From assembly GCA_946530505.1 (NCBI GenBank), contig CAMNAD010000011.1, positions 1-17,896 on the forward strand: a DNA stretch of 17,896 nucleotides, given 5' to 3'. Shown here piece after piece: positions 1-7,282 of this stretch; position 1 is the first letter of the stretch; every line of letters starts with the position of its first letter. Under the pieces are notes generated by a model, which made no database searches, was not told the origin of the DNA, and saw only the letters and a program-made list of their open reading frames with translations. The DNA comes from an uncultured Bacteroidales bacterium. GTDB lineage: Bacteria; Bacteroidota; Bacteroidia; Bacteroidales; UBA932. Both the position numbers and the translations under genes were made by a program.

Positions 1-1
1 A

Positions 2-925
2 AAAACCTTCACCCTCTCGATTGCATCCTCTCTCGCAGAAAAGATACGGAACGAGTTCCCGGATGTCAAGGTCGTTATGACCCGCACTACCGACAAATTT
101 GTCGAACTAAGGGACAGGGCCGGGATCGCAAACAAGGCAGGCGGACAGCTTTTCATATCCGTCCACATCAATTCAAGCGTCAGCACATCTCCCAACGGCT
201 ACTCGGTGCATATCCTGGGCCAGTCATCCAACAAGAACAGGGATCTGTTCGCATATAACATGGATGTAGTAAAGCGCGAGAACTCGGTTATCCTTCTGGA
301 AGACGACTATTCCACGAAATACCAGGGTTTCGATCCTTCCGACGAACAGTCCTACATCTTTATGACCTTAATGCAGAATGCGCACCTCGAACAGAGCCTG
401 CTTGTGGCGTCGGTAATCTCAGAGAAACTGAAGGGCGGGCCTATCAAGGCGGACCGCGGCATCTGGCAGAATCCATTCTATGTATTATGGAAAACCGCAA
501 TGCCTGCCGTGCTGGTGGAGCTCGGCTTCATATCCAACCAGAATGACCTTTCAAACTTGAAACAGGAAAGCAAACGAGAGGACATTGCAGAACGTCTGTT
601 TCAGGCATTCAAAGAGTATAAAGGAATTTACGACAGCAGTCTCGACATCCATAGGGAAGATGCAGAAGTGACTCCGGCACCAGCCACAAGTGCTGTACGC
701 TACGGGACACAGATTTTCGCCAGCAGCCGGGCAATCGACACCTCGGATCCGATGTTTATGGGATATGTTCCTGTTGTTATCAACATCGGTTCACTCAATA
801 AATATATAATAGGAGTATCCGAGTCGGAAGACGAAGCCAGAAGGGCTAACCAGGAAATAAAAAACAAGTACCCCGGTTCCTTTATGGTTAAATTGACTTC
901 CGATGGCGTAACGCGCTTCAAATAA
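2..925 (+). CDS. N-acetylmuramoyl-L-alanine amidase (Amidase_3), 5' end missing
   Basis: The open frame is already running at base 2, so the N-terminus lies outside the window; 307 residues are visible. The fragment matches a zinc-dependent Amidase_3 enzyme, which cuts the bond between N-acetylmuramic acid and L-alanine in peptidoglycan and acts in the periplasm during cell separation. Visible signs are the block LFISVHINSS, with a zinc-binding His at fragment residue 55, and VELGFISNQND, with the catalytic Glu at about residue 173. The first zinc ligands lie upstream of the window. After a Pro/Ala-rich linker, the last 70-75 residues (from about base 701, RYGTQIFASSRAI) look like a SPOR-type peptidoglycan-binding domain, a common partner of such amidases in Bacteroidota. 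The stop is at 923-925. A 213-base AT-rich gap follows before dnaA. The signal peptide cannot be seen. Confidence 0.88.
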   Translation, partial: KTFTLSIASSLAEKIRNEFPDVKVVMTRTTDKFVELRDRAGIANKAGGQLFISVHINSSVSTSPNGYSVHILGQSSNKNRDLFAYNMDVVKRENSVILLEDDYSTKYQGFDPSDEQSYIFMTLMQNAHLEQSLLVASVISEKLKGGPIKADRGIWQNPFYVLWKTAMPAVLVELGFISNQNDLSNLKQESKREDIAERLFQAFKEYKGIYDSSLDIHREDAEVTPAPATSAVRYGTQIFASSRAIDTSDPMFMGYVPVVINIGSLNKYIIGVSESEDEARRANQEIKNKYPGSFMVKLTSDGVTRFK

Positions 926-935
926 GCAGGAATAC

Positions 936-956
936 AATTTTTAAAGATTAAAAATT
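936..956. repeat. A/T-only perfect inverted repeat after the amidase gene
   Basis: Nine-base arms, AATTTTTAA and TTAAAAATT, flank a three-base loop AGA, beginning 10 bases after the amidase stop. The stem contains no G or C, so it would be a weak hairpin and a poor rho-independent terminator. It could instead be a protein-binding site or a chance product of base composition. Confidence 0.4.
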
Positions 957-982
957 AGGATGCCAATTCAAGGTGTTCTTTT

Positions 983-990
983 TATTTTTG
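983..990 (+). promoter_or_regulatory. Candidate Bacteroidota -7 box upstream of dnaA
   Basis: TATTTTTG is a perfect match to the Bacteroidota primary-sigma -7 element TAnnTTTG and is the only perfect plus-strand match I find in the gap before dnaA. I see no convincing TTTG-like -33 element at the usual 19-21 base distance. Start here would give a leader of roughly 140 bases. A second, imperfect box, CATTTTTG at 1118-1125, would give a leader of only about 8 bases. Which one is used cannot be decided from sequence. Confidence 0.35.
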
Positions 991-1020
991 CCTTATGCTA
1001 AATTATTGTTTAGCAGGTAA

Positions 1021-1062
1021 TTATATAAGTTGAAATTTTGTGGCGATTTTTCTTTATATAAG
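1021..1062. repeat. Two direct copies of TTATATAAG upstream of dnaA
   Basis: TTATATAAG occurs at 1021-1029 and again at 1054-1062. Each copy contains the palindrome TTATATAA, and the copies start 33 bases apart, close to three helical turns. They lie 77-118 bases before the dnaA start. The layout would suit a dimeric regulator bound on one face of the DNA, but in such AT-rich DNA chance is also plausible. No DnaA box close to TTATCCACA was found in this gap. Confidence 0.35.
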
Positions 1063-1138
1063 ATTTTTAATTTTATTTTCCAATAGTTAAAAAATTATTT
1101 TGTAGTTTTTTTTTAACCATTTTTGCACAGTAAACTCT

Positions 1139-2563
1139 ATGCAAAATATAGGAAACCATATAGACCGTTGGAACAACTGTCTGCAGATCATTTCGCAGAT
1201 AGTCGAGCCCCAGCATTTCGAGACCTGGTTCAAAAAAATCAGGCCGGTTTCCCTCGTAGATTCCACATTGACGGTTGAAGTCCCTTCCGATTTCTTCCGC
1301 GAATACCTCGAAGAGTCTTATCTCGACGTCATCAAGAAAACCCTCAAGAGGGTAATCGGTGCTGACGCGAGACTCAACTATCTGATACATCCCGTAACCA
1401 ACCAGCAGGCAATGCGCCTTCCCGAAGGCCCGGGCAATCCACCCATCAACAGAGCGGTCAATATCAGCAGCTATCAGCCCTCCGGTAATCCCGGCCCCTT
1501 CGTCTATCCAGGGCTCCAGAAAATCCAGATAGATCCAAGGTTGCTGCCTGTATATAATTTCCAGAACCTCATTTCGGGCGATTGCAACAAACTGGCCATC
1601 TCTGCCGGCTCCGACATAGCCCGCAATCCGGGCAAGACTCCATTCAACCCTCTGTTCATCTTCGGAGGGCCGGGGCTAGGCAAGACTCACGTCGCTAATG
1701 CCATCGGTCTGGCCATAAAAGAAAAGTATCCCGATCTCGTAGTCCTTTATGTGACGGGCAACGAGTTCAAGACCCAATATATGGATGCCGTCTATGTCCG
1801 CAACAAACTGACAGATTTCCTTGCCTATTACATGAAGATCGATGTGCTCATCATCGATGACATACAGGATCTCGTAGGGCAGGGCAACCAGACGGCTTTC
1901 TTCAATATCTTCAATCATCTGCACCAGAATTCCAAGCAGTTGATTCTTACTTCGGACCGTTCCCCGGCCGAGCTCCAGAACTTCGAGGACAGGCTTCTGT
2001 CCAGGTTCAAATGGGGGTTGTCCGTGGAGTTGTCGCATCCCGACTACGAAACCAGGCTCGCTATGCTCAAGGCCAGGGCATTCCGCGAGGGCATGAACAT
2101 CGGCGACGACGTGCTCGAGTATCTCGCAGCAAACATCCAGACCAACTTCCGCGAACTGGAAGGAGCGCTGATCTCGGTGGCGGCTTATTCCGCACTGTCG
2201 AAGGAAGAGAATTCCATAGAGCTTGCATCCAGGGTTACCCGGAAGATAATAGGCTCAGAGGTCTACAACATCACCATCGACAAGGTGCAGAAGGCTGTCT
2301 GCGACTATTTCAATATTACAAGGGATGCCCTCCTTTCCAAGTCCCGCAAGCGCCAGATAGTGCAGGCAAGGCAGATTTCGATGTACCTCAGCAGGAATCT
2401 TGTCACGAACTGCTCGCTCTCCACAATAGGTGCCGAGACCGGCGGTAAAGACCACGCGACCGTCCTTCATGCATGCGCAACCGTGAGTGACCTTATGCAG
2501 ACAGACAAGTTCTTCAAGAAGTATGTGAGCGACCTCGAGCATACTCTTGCTCCTTCAAGATAA
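1139..2563 (+). CDS. dnaA: Chromosomal replication initiator protein DnaA
   Basis: This 474-residue protein is an ATP-dependent initiator that binds DnaA boxes, opens the origin and helps load the helicase. Domain I covers about residues 1-85 (IVEPQHFETWFKKIRP is the usual helicase-binding core). A short Pro/Gly-rich linker follows, then the AAA+ domain from about residue 125. Walker A is GGPGLGKT at 176-183 and Walker B is LIIDDIQ around D240-D241. FRELEGAL near 337-344 is the sensor-II region. The C-terminal helix-turn-helix carries the DnaA signature GGKDHATVLHA at about 435-445, where H439 and T441 sit in the DnaA-box contact motif. Length is normal for the family. The ATG at 1139 gives a typical N-terminus, and no Shine-Dalgarno sequence is evident. 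pepD starts 23 bases after the stop and is probably co-transcribed. Confidence 0.97.
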   Translation: MQNIGNHIDRWNNCLQIISQIVEPQHFETWFKKIRPVSLVDSTLTVEVPSDFFREYLEESYLDVIKKTLKRVIGADARLNYLIHPVTNQQAMRLPEGPGNPPINRAVNISSYQPSGNPGPFVYPGLQKIQIDPRLLPVYNFQNLISGDCNKLAISAGSDIARNPGKTPFNPLFIFGGPGLGKTHVANAIGLAIKEKYPDLVVLYVTGNEFKTQYMDAVYVRNKLTDFLAYYMKIDVLIIDDIQDLVGQGNQTAFFNIFNHLHQNSKQLILTSDRSPAELQNFEDRLLSRFKWGLSVELSHPDYETRLAMLKARAFREGMNIGDDVLEYLAANIQTNFRELEGALISVAAYSALSKEENSIELASRVTRKIIGSEVYNITIDKVQKAVCDYFNITRDALLSKSRKRQIVQARQISMYLSRNLVTNCSLSTIGAETGGKDHATVLHACATVSDLMQTDKFFKKYVSDLEHTLAPSR

Positions 2564-2586
2564 TTGAAACCACTATTTATTATAAT

Positions 2587-4011
2587 ATGACTTCTGAATC
2601 CGTTCTTGAGATTTTCAAGCAGATTACCCGTATTCCACGTGAATCCGGAAAAGAGGGCCCGATAACGGCCTTTCTTTGTAATTGGGCAAAAGCTCATTCG
2701 CTGGAGTGCAAGACTGACGAAATCGGCAATGTACTCATAATAAAACCCGCTGCAGCCGGCAAGGAAGACGTGCCTGCCATCGTCCTTCAGGCCCATCAGG
2801 ATATGGTCTGTGAAAAGAACGCAGACTTTGCTTTCGATTTCGCGAAAGATCCGATTCCCTATGAGATAGAAGATGGCTGGATGATTGCGAAGAATACGAC
2901 TTTGGGCGCCGACGATGGCATAGGCATCGCAGCCTGCCTTGCACTTATGGAGAGCGACCGGCCCTGCGGACGTATCGAAAGCCTGTTCACCATCTCGGAA
3001 GAAACAGGAATGGACGGTGCCAATGCACTGCAGGAAGGTTTCTTTACCGGCAAGACCCTCATCAACCTCGATTCCGAGGACGAAGGTCAGCTGTTCATCG
3101 GCTGCGCCGGAGGTGAGCATACCGATGCTTGGTTCCACTATGGCAAAGAGGGTATAAGGAAGGGGAACAAGGTCCTACAGCTTTCGATCGAAGGCGGAAT
3201 CGGCGGTCACAGCGGAGACGATATCAACAAGCACCGCGCCAACACCGTGAAGCTGCTCGCCGACTTCCTCGCAGGCGAAATCTCATCTGATTTCCAACTC
3301 ATCAGCATTGCGGGAGGAGGGAAGTCCAACGCCATCGCACGCGAGTGCAGGGCTGTTATCGCAAGCGCCGACAGCGTAGGCATTGCCGGCCGCTTCGGGG
3401 CATATGGCAACAAGATGAAAGCCGAGTATTGCGAGACAGAACCCGGACTTGCATTCAGCGTGAGTGAGATTGAATCCAAAGAGGATGCAGTGGATGGCAA
3501 GACTGCCATAGCCCTTATCTCTGCCCTTGCAGAATGCCCCCACGGGGTGGAGAAGATGAGCCCTGATATCGAAGGGCTTGTGCAGACTTCCACCAACCTG
3601 GCAGCTGTAAGTATGCCTGAGAAAGGCGTCATAAAGGTTGCAACAAGCCAGCGGAGCAGTGTGGAAGCAGAGCTGGATGCCCTTGTTGAAAAGGTTGCAA
3701 GGGTATTCAAGGAAGCAGGGGCCAGGGTGGAATGCTACAGCAAGTATCCCGGGTGGAATCCAAACCTCAAATCGCACATCCTTCAGCTAAGCGTAAAATC
3801 ATATCGCAAGCTCTTCAACCAGTCACCTCTGGTTCTTGCCATACACGCAGGTCTCGAATGCGGACTGTTCCTGGAGAAGTTCCCCGACCTGGACATGATT
3901 TCATTCGGTCCAACCCTCAGGGGAGTACACGCTCCCGGCGAGAAGCTTGAACTCGCATCCCTTGACAGATTCGTTAAACTGCTCGACGACATAGTATGCA
4001 ACTTCAAATAG
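2587..4011 (+). CDS. pepD: Aminoacyl-histidine dipeptidase (M20 peptidase, PepD family)
   Basis: This 474-residue cytosolic metallopeptidase of the M20 family hydrolyses Xaa-His dipeptides (carnosinase-like) and other dipeptides using two metal ions. The expected ligands are all visible: H70 with catalytic D72 in QAHQDM, D109 in LGADDGIG, catalytic E138 and ligand E139 in SEETGMDG, D162 in NLDSED, and a late His at 420 in IHAGLECG. HSGDDINKHRAN, near residues 210-220, marks the start of the lid/dimer domain that interrupts the catalytic domain. Length suits the family. The gene follows dnaA after 23 AT-rich bases without a clear promoter, and its last 16 bases overlap the rpe start, which suggests a dnaA-pepD-rpe transcript. 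There is no functional link to dnaA beyond position. Confidence 0.94.
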   Translation: MTSESVLEIFKQITRIPRESGKEGPITAFLCNWAKAHSLECKTDEIGNVLIIKPAAAGKEDVPAIVLQAHQDMVCEKNADFAFDFAKDPIPYEIEDGWMIAKNTTLGADDGIGIAACLALMESDRPCGRIESLFTISEETGMDGANALQEGFFTGKTLINLDSEDEGQLFIGCAGGEHTDAWFHYGKEGIRKGNKVLQLSIEGGIGGHSGDDINKHRANTVKLLADFLAGEISSDFQLISIAGGGKSNAIARECRAVIASADSVGIAGRFGAYGNKMKAEYCETEPGLAFSVSEIESKEDAVDGKTAIALISALAECPHGVEKMSPDIEGLVQTSTNLAAVSMPEKGVIKVATSQRSSVEAELDALVEKVARVFKEAGARVECYSKYPGWNPNLKSHILQLSVKSYRKLFNQSPLVLAIHAGLECGLFLEKFPDLDMISFGPTLRGVHAPGEKLELASLDRFVKLLDDIVCNFK

Positions 4012-4649
4012 CACCATCCATCCTTTCTGCCGATTTCGCAGAACTGGGCCGCGACATACGTATGCTCAACGGCTGTGCCGACCTGATACACCTCGATGTA
4101 ATGGATGGATCCTTCGTACCCAATATCTCCTTCGGTTTCCCTGTGATAGAAGCCGTATCGAAAATCGCCACCATTCCAATGGATGCCCATCTGATGGTCG
4201 TGCATCCGGAGAGGTGGGTTAAACGCTGCGCAGAACTCGGAGTAGCAATGACGAGTTTCCACCTGGAGGCCGTTGGGGACGATGCCGGGAAGATCATTGA
4301 CGAGATAAAGGCGAATGGAATGAAGGCCGGTCTGGTAATCAATCCCGACATCCCGGTAGAGAGGCTGTATCCTTATATCGGCCAGGCGGATTACTTCCTC
4401 ATAATGTCGGTATTCGCTGGATTCGGCGGACAGAAATTCATTCCTGAAAGCCTTCAGCGCATCAAGGCTCTCAAAGAAGAGATCACCAGGAGGGGATTCG
4501 ATTCTCCCATAGAAGTGGACGGAGGTGTCAATGCTCAAAATGCCGCCGCCCTCAAAGATGCCGGCGCAAGCATATTCGTGGCTGGCAGCTCGGTTTTCAA
4601 GGCCGAGGATCCTTCGCAGGCCGTCGCCCTTCTTCGAAATCCGCAATAG
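3996..4649 (+). CDS. rpe: Ribulose-phosphate 3-epimerase
   Basis: This 217-residue TIM-barrel enzyme interconverts ribulose-5-phosphate and xylulose-5-phosphate in the pentose phosphate pathway. The start at 3996 puts APSILSADFAELG at the expected N-terminal place. It overlaps the pepD stop by 16 bases, so translation is probably coupled. Metal and catalytic residues are present: H32 and D34 in LIHLDVMDGSFVPN, H65 in MDAHLMV, and D175 in IEVDGGVN. One oddity is the phosphate-side loop, which reads MSVFAGFGGQKF where most bacterial enzymes have NPGFGGQ and eukaryotic ones EPGFGGQ. The 3' end overlaps the convergent birA by 53 bases (4597-4649), and no hairpin terminator was seen after the stop. 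Confidence 0.96.
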   Translation: MQLQIAPSILSADFAELGRDIRMLNGCADLIHLDVMDGSFVPNISFGFPVIEAVSKIATIPMDAHLMVVHPERWVKRCAELGVAMTSFHLEAVGDDAGKIIDEIKANGMKAGLVINPDIPVERLYPYIGQADYFLIMSVFAGFGGQKFIPESLQRIKALKEEITRRGFDSPIEVDGGVNAQNAAALKDAGASIFVAGSSVFKAEDPSQAVALLRNPQ

Positions 4650-5298
4650 CTTCACTCAGGGCATCCTGCTTCCTCTTTTCGAGGTGAAACAGGTGCTCTT
4701 CGAATTCTTTTTCCAACTCGTATCTGCCGTCGGTTGTGTCCAATTGGGCCGCCCGGCGGCAAATCTCTTCATATATGCGCAAGAGCGTCTTTTTCAGCGG
4801 ATAATGCCTGCCGGTAAGCTGAGACAGGGAAACAGGGTTGGGGAGTGAAGGGTCGAAGGTCTGTTGGTTAAGGTTGATACCAATTCCCAATATGCTGGAA
4901 GCAACACTGTTGCCGTCAAGTATGTTTTCTATCAACATCCCGCAGATCTTCTTTTCCCCGACCCAAATGTCGTTCGGCCACTTGATGCGGGATTCAACGC
5001 CCTCCGTGACGAGAAAGGAGCGGACGGAGAGTGTCGCCATCTGAGTGATTCTCACTGCTTCGCAAGCAGGAAGCCGGGAGATGCCGGTGCCGCCGAAACG
5101 CAACAGTACGCTGAAGGTAAGATTCTCATCCTCCGGCGACAACCAGATATGGCTGCCCTGACCGCGACCTGCGGTCTGAAATCTGGCTGCAATTACTGAC
5201 AAATTGTCAAGAGAATCCATTCTGCGCCGCAGTTCGAAATTCGTTGAATCTATCACGTCCAGCCACTCTACGGAAGCATTATCGTATGATTGTTCCAT
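4597..5298 (-). CDS. birA: Biotin--[acetyl-CoA-carboxylase] ligase, no HTH and C-terminally shortened
   Basis: This 233-residue protein activates biotin to biotinyl-AMP and attaches it to the carboxyl-carrier lysine of biotin enzymes. The catalytic BPL/LplA fold is clear: the GRGQGSHIW nucleotide loop at 44-52, KWPNDIWVG at 106-114, then the catalytic lysine (probably K117) in KKICGMLIEN. There is no N-terminal helix-turn-helix, so it should not act as a BirA-type repressor. I chose the ATG at 5296-5298; an upstream in-frame Met would place the start inside ftsH. The usual C-terminal SH3-like domain of about 45-50 residues appears to be missing. After HLFHLEK (about 203-208) the tail is charged and low in beta pattern, and roughly its last 17 codons lie antisense to rpe. 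It may be a natural short form or the result of a deletion. Confidence 0.9.
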   Translation of the reverse strand: MEQSYDNASVEWLDVIDSTNFELRRRMDSLDNLSVIAARFQTAGRGQGSHIWLSPEDENLTFSVLLRFGGTGISRLPACEAVRITQMATLSVRSFLVTEGVESRIKWPNDIWVGEKKICGMLIENILDGNSVASSILGIGINLNQQTFDPSLPNPVSLSQLTGRHYPLKKTLLRIYEEICRRAAQLDTTDGRYELEKEFEEHLFHLEKRKQDALSEAIADFEEGRRPAKDPRP

Positions 5299-5304
5299 TT
5301 TTGT

Positions 5305-5328
5305 CACTATATTTGTATTCTTATAGTG
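5305..5328. repeat. Dyad repeat CACTATA-N10-TATAGTG between birA and ftsH
   Basis: Perfect seven-base inverted arms lie at 5305-5311 and 5322-5328, separated by ten bases, in the middle of the 52-base divergent region. The arms cover one promoter box and the probable start points of both transcripts, so a dimeric regulator here could control birA and ftsH together. It is only a candidate operator. Part of the symmetry may simply come from two opposed promoters. Confidence 0.4.
5308..5315 (+). promoter_or_regulatory. Candidate -7 box for the ftsH-cdsA-psd operon
   Basis: TATATTTG matches the Bacteroidota TAnnTTTG element exactly. Transcription would start near 5321, giving a leader of about 30 bases before the ftsH ATG at 5351. 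No good -33 TTTG is seen at standard spacing. Confidence 0.5.
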
Positions 5329-5336
5329 CAAAGTTA
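5329..5336 (-). promoter_or_regulatory. Candidate -7 box for birA
   Basis: The plus strand reads CAAAGTTA, so the minus strand has TAACTTTG, an exact TAnnTTTG match followed by CAC, as often seen in this phylum. Start would be near 5322, giving a leader of about 25 bases before the birA ATG. The upstream half of this promoter would extend into the first codons of ftsH. It faces the ftsH box, so the two start zones overlap. Confidence 0.5.
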
Positions 5337-5350
5337 CAATTTTATCGCAA

Positions 5351-7282
5351 ATGGCTAAAAAGCAGAATAAGAAGAAAGTCATCAGTCTCAACATTTCGTG
5401 GCTCTATATTGTTCTTGTTCTGGGGATCGTCTACCTGATTTACCAAAATCAGGGTGTTGCTCCGCAGAAGGTGGAATGGGCAGGTGTCAAACAGATGATT
5501 CTCCAGGGAGACGTCAAAGAGATTCACTTCGTACGCAATGACTACGAAGGCTCCATCACCATAAAGCCCGAAGCTCTCGGCAATTACGCCGAGTTGTTTC
5601 CCGGTAAGCAGCTTCCCTCCAAATCTCCTCATTTCACCTTTCTGGTTTCCGATAAGTTCGATGCAGAGAGCGAGTTCGAAAACCTGAATTCCGAGCTTAT
5701 GATTTCACATCCGGATGCAACTCCGGTGAAGATCATCATGGTGAACGATTCCAAGATGTGGAGGAACCTGATTGACTGGCTGATATGGCCCATCCTGCTG
5801 ATAGTGATGTGGATATGGATGTTCCGCGGTATGGGCAATGCCATGGGCGGAGGCAAAGGTCAGGGAGGCCCCGGAGGCGGCATCTTCAACGTAGGCCGTT
5901 CAACCGGCAAGCTTGCCGACAAAGATTCCGTCAATGTCACGTTCAAGGATGTCGCAGGCCTTTACGGTGCCAAGGACGAAGTGATGGAAATCGTCGATTT
6001 CCTTAAGAACCCCCAGAAGTATACCGCGCTTGGCGGAAAAATCCCCAAGGGAGCCCTCCTTGTAGGTCCTCCCGGTACAGGAAAAACTCTGCTCGCCAAG
6101 GCTGTTGCCGGCGAAGCCAACGTTCCGTTCTTTTCGATCAGCGGCTCTGACTTCGTAGAAATGTTCGTTGGCGTGGGTGCAAGCCGTGTACGCGACCTGT
6201 TCGCCCAGGCAAAGGAGAAGGCCCCCTGCATCGTATTCATAGACGAAATCGATGCTGTAGGACGCGCCAGAGGCAAGAACGTAGGCTGGTCTTCCAACGA
6301 CGAACGCGAGAACACTCTGAATCAGCTCCTTACCGAAATGGATGGATTCGGCACAAACAGCGGAGTTATCGTACTTGCTGCCACAAACCGCGCCGACATC
6401 CTCGACAAGGCCCTTATGCGCGCAGGTCGTTTTGACCGACAGATACACGTCGAACTTCCTGAACTCAAAGAGCGCCAGGAGATTTTCAACGTACATCTCC
6501 GCGGGCTTAAGGTTGCGGACGATTTCGATGTGGAATTCATGGCCAAGCATACTCCCGGTTTCTCGGGTGCGGATATTGCCAATGTCTGCAACGAGGCTGC
6601 ACTCACCGCCGCCCGCAAGAACAAGAAAGCGATTGACAAACAGGATTTCCTCGATGCTGTCGACAGGATAGTGGGTGGTCTCGAACGCAAGGATTCTACC
6701 ATTATGACTCCCGCCGAGAAGCGCACGACCGCTTATCACGAAGCAGGGCATGCCGTAGTTGGCTGGCTGCTTCCTTATGCGGATCCCGTCTTCAAGGTCA
6801 GTCTTATCCCAAGAGGACAGGCACTCGGCCTTACATGGAGCCTGCCTAGCGAAAGGAAGATCCTTCCCAAATCCTGGATGATGGACGAGATGTGCACTCT
6901 GATGGGCGGCCGTGTCGCGGAGGAGATCATCAACGGCGAACCTGCTTCGGGAGCGCTTAACGACCTTGAAAGGATGACTGCAATCGCCTACAGCATGGTG
7001 CAGTATTACGGAATGAGCGACAAAGTCGGACAGCTTTCATTCTACGATTCCACCGGTGCCCGCGGCTACGAGATGACCAAGCCCTATTCGGAAAAAACCG
7101 CCGAACTCATGGACAGCGAAGTCAAATCCCTTGTCGAAGAGGTGCACAGGCGCACCCTCAAGATACTGTCCGACAATCGCGACGCTTTCGAGCAGGTCGC
7201 AAAACTCCTTCTGGAAAAAGAAGTTATATTTGCAGAAGACCTTGAGCAGATACTCGGGCCTAAGGTAAAAACCAAAGAATGA
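5351..7282 (+). CDS. ftsH: ATP-dependent zinc metalloprotease FtsH
   Basis: This 643-residue membrane AAA+ protease degrades damaged or surplus membrane proteins and short-lived regulators. The N-terminus has a first membrane segment at about 14-30 (LYIVLVLGIVYLIY), a periplasmic domain, a second segment near 140-157 (WPILLIVMWIWMF) and a Gly-rich linker. Walker A is GPPGTGKT at 239-246, Walker B is FIDEID with D298-E299, and the second region of homology has arginines R357, R360 and R363. The protease site is HEAGH at 463-467, with the third zinc ligand D538 in LNDLERMT. Length is ordinary. The ATG at 5351 is the only sensible start. It leads an operon with cdsA (four-base overlap) and psd. 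rsfS, which commonly precedes ftsH in Bacteroidota, is not present here. Confidence 0.97.
   Translation: MAKKQNKKKVISLNISWLYIVLVLGIVYLIYQNQGVAPQKVEWAGVKQMILQGDVKEIHFVRNDYEGSITIKPEALGNYAELFPGKQLPSKSPHFTFLVSDKFDAESEFENLNSELMISHPDATPVKIIMVNDSKMWRNLIDWLIWPILLIVMWIWMFRGMGNAMGGGKGQGGPGGGIFNVGRSTGKLADKDSVNVTFKDVAGLYGAKDEVMEIVDFLKNPQKYTALGGKIPKGALLVGPPGTGKTLLAKAVAGEANVPFFSISGSDFVEMFVGVGASRVRDLFAQAKEKAPCIVFIDEIDAVGRARGKNVGWSSNDERENTLNQLLTEMDGFGTNSGVIVLAATNRADILDKALMRAGRFDRQIHVELPELKERQEIFNVHLRGLKVADDFDVEFMAKHTPGFSGADIANVCNEAALTAARKNKKAIDKQDFLDAVDRIVGGLERKDSTIMTPAEKRTTAYHEAGHAVVGWLLPYADPVFKVSLIPRGQALGLTWSLPSERKILPKSWMMDEMCTLMGGRVAEEIINGEPASGALNDLERMTAIAYSMVQYYGMSDKVGQLSFYDSTGARGYEMTKPYSEKTAELMDSEVKSLVEEVHRRTLKILSDNRDAFEQVAKLLLEKEVIFAEDLEQILGPKVKTKE

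Noticed and set aside
926..1138. Replication origin in the gap before dnaA
   Set aside because: No DnaA box close to TTATCCACA is present; AT-richness alone is not enough to call an origin.
2564..2586. TTGAAA and TATAAT between dnaA and pepD as a sigma-70 promoter
   Set aside because: They are separated by only 11 bases and there is no TAnnTTTG element, so a functional promoter is unlikely.
3783..4655. Long minus-strand open frame (290 codons) opposite pepD and rpe
   Set aside because: It lies fully antisense to two genes with complete active sites and its translation shows no recognisable family pattern.
4748..4760. GC-rich hairpin GCCGC-CCG-GCGGC as a terminator for rpe
   Set aside because: The stem has only five pairs, is about 100 bases past the stop and has no T-run.
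5299..5394. Upstream extension of birA into ftsH
   Set aside because: The extension would cover both promoter boxes and the ftsH start; the ATG at 5298 gives a family-like N-terminus.
5900..6751. Minus-strand open frame (283 codons) opposite ftsH
   Set aside because: It is the antisense shadow of the conserved FtsH ATPase region, with no domain pattern of its own.
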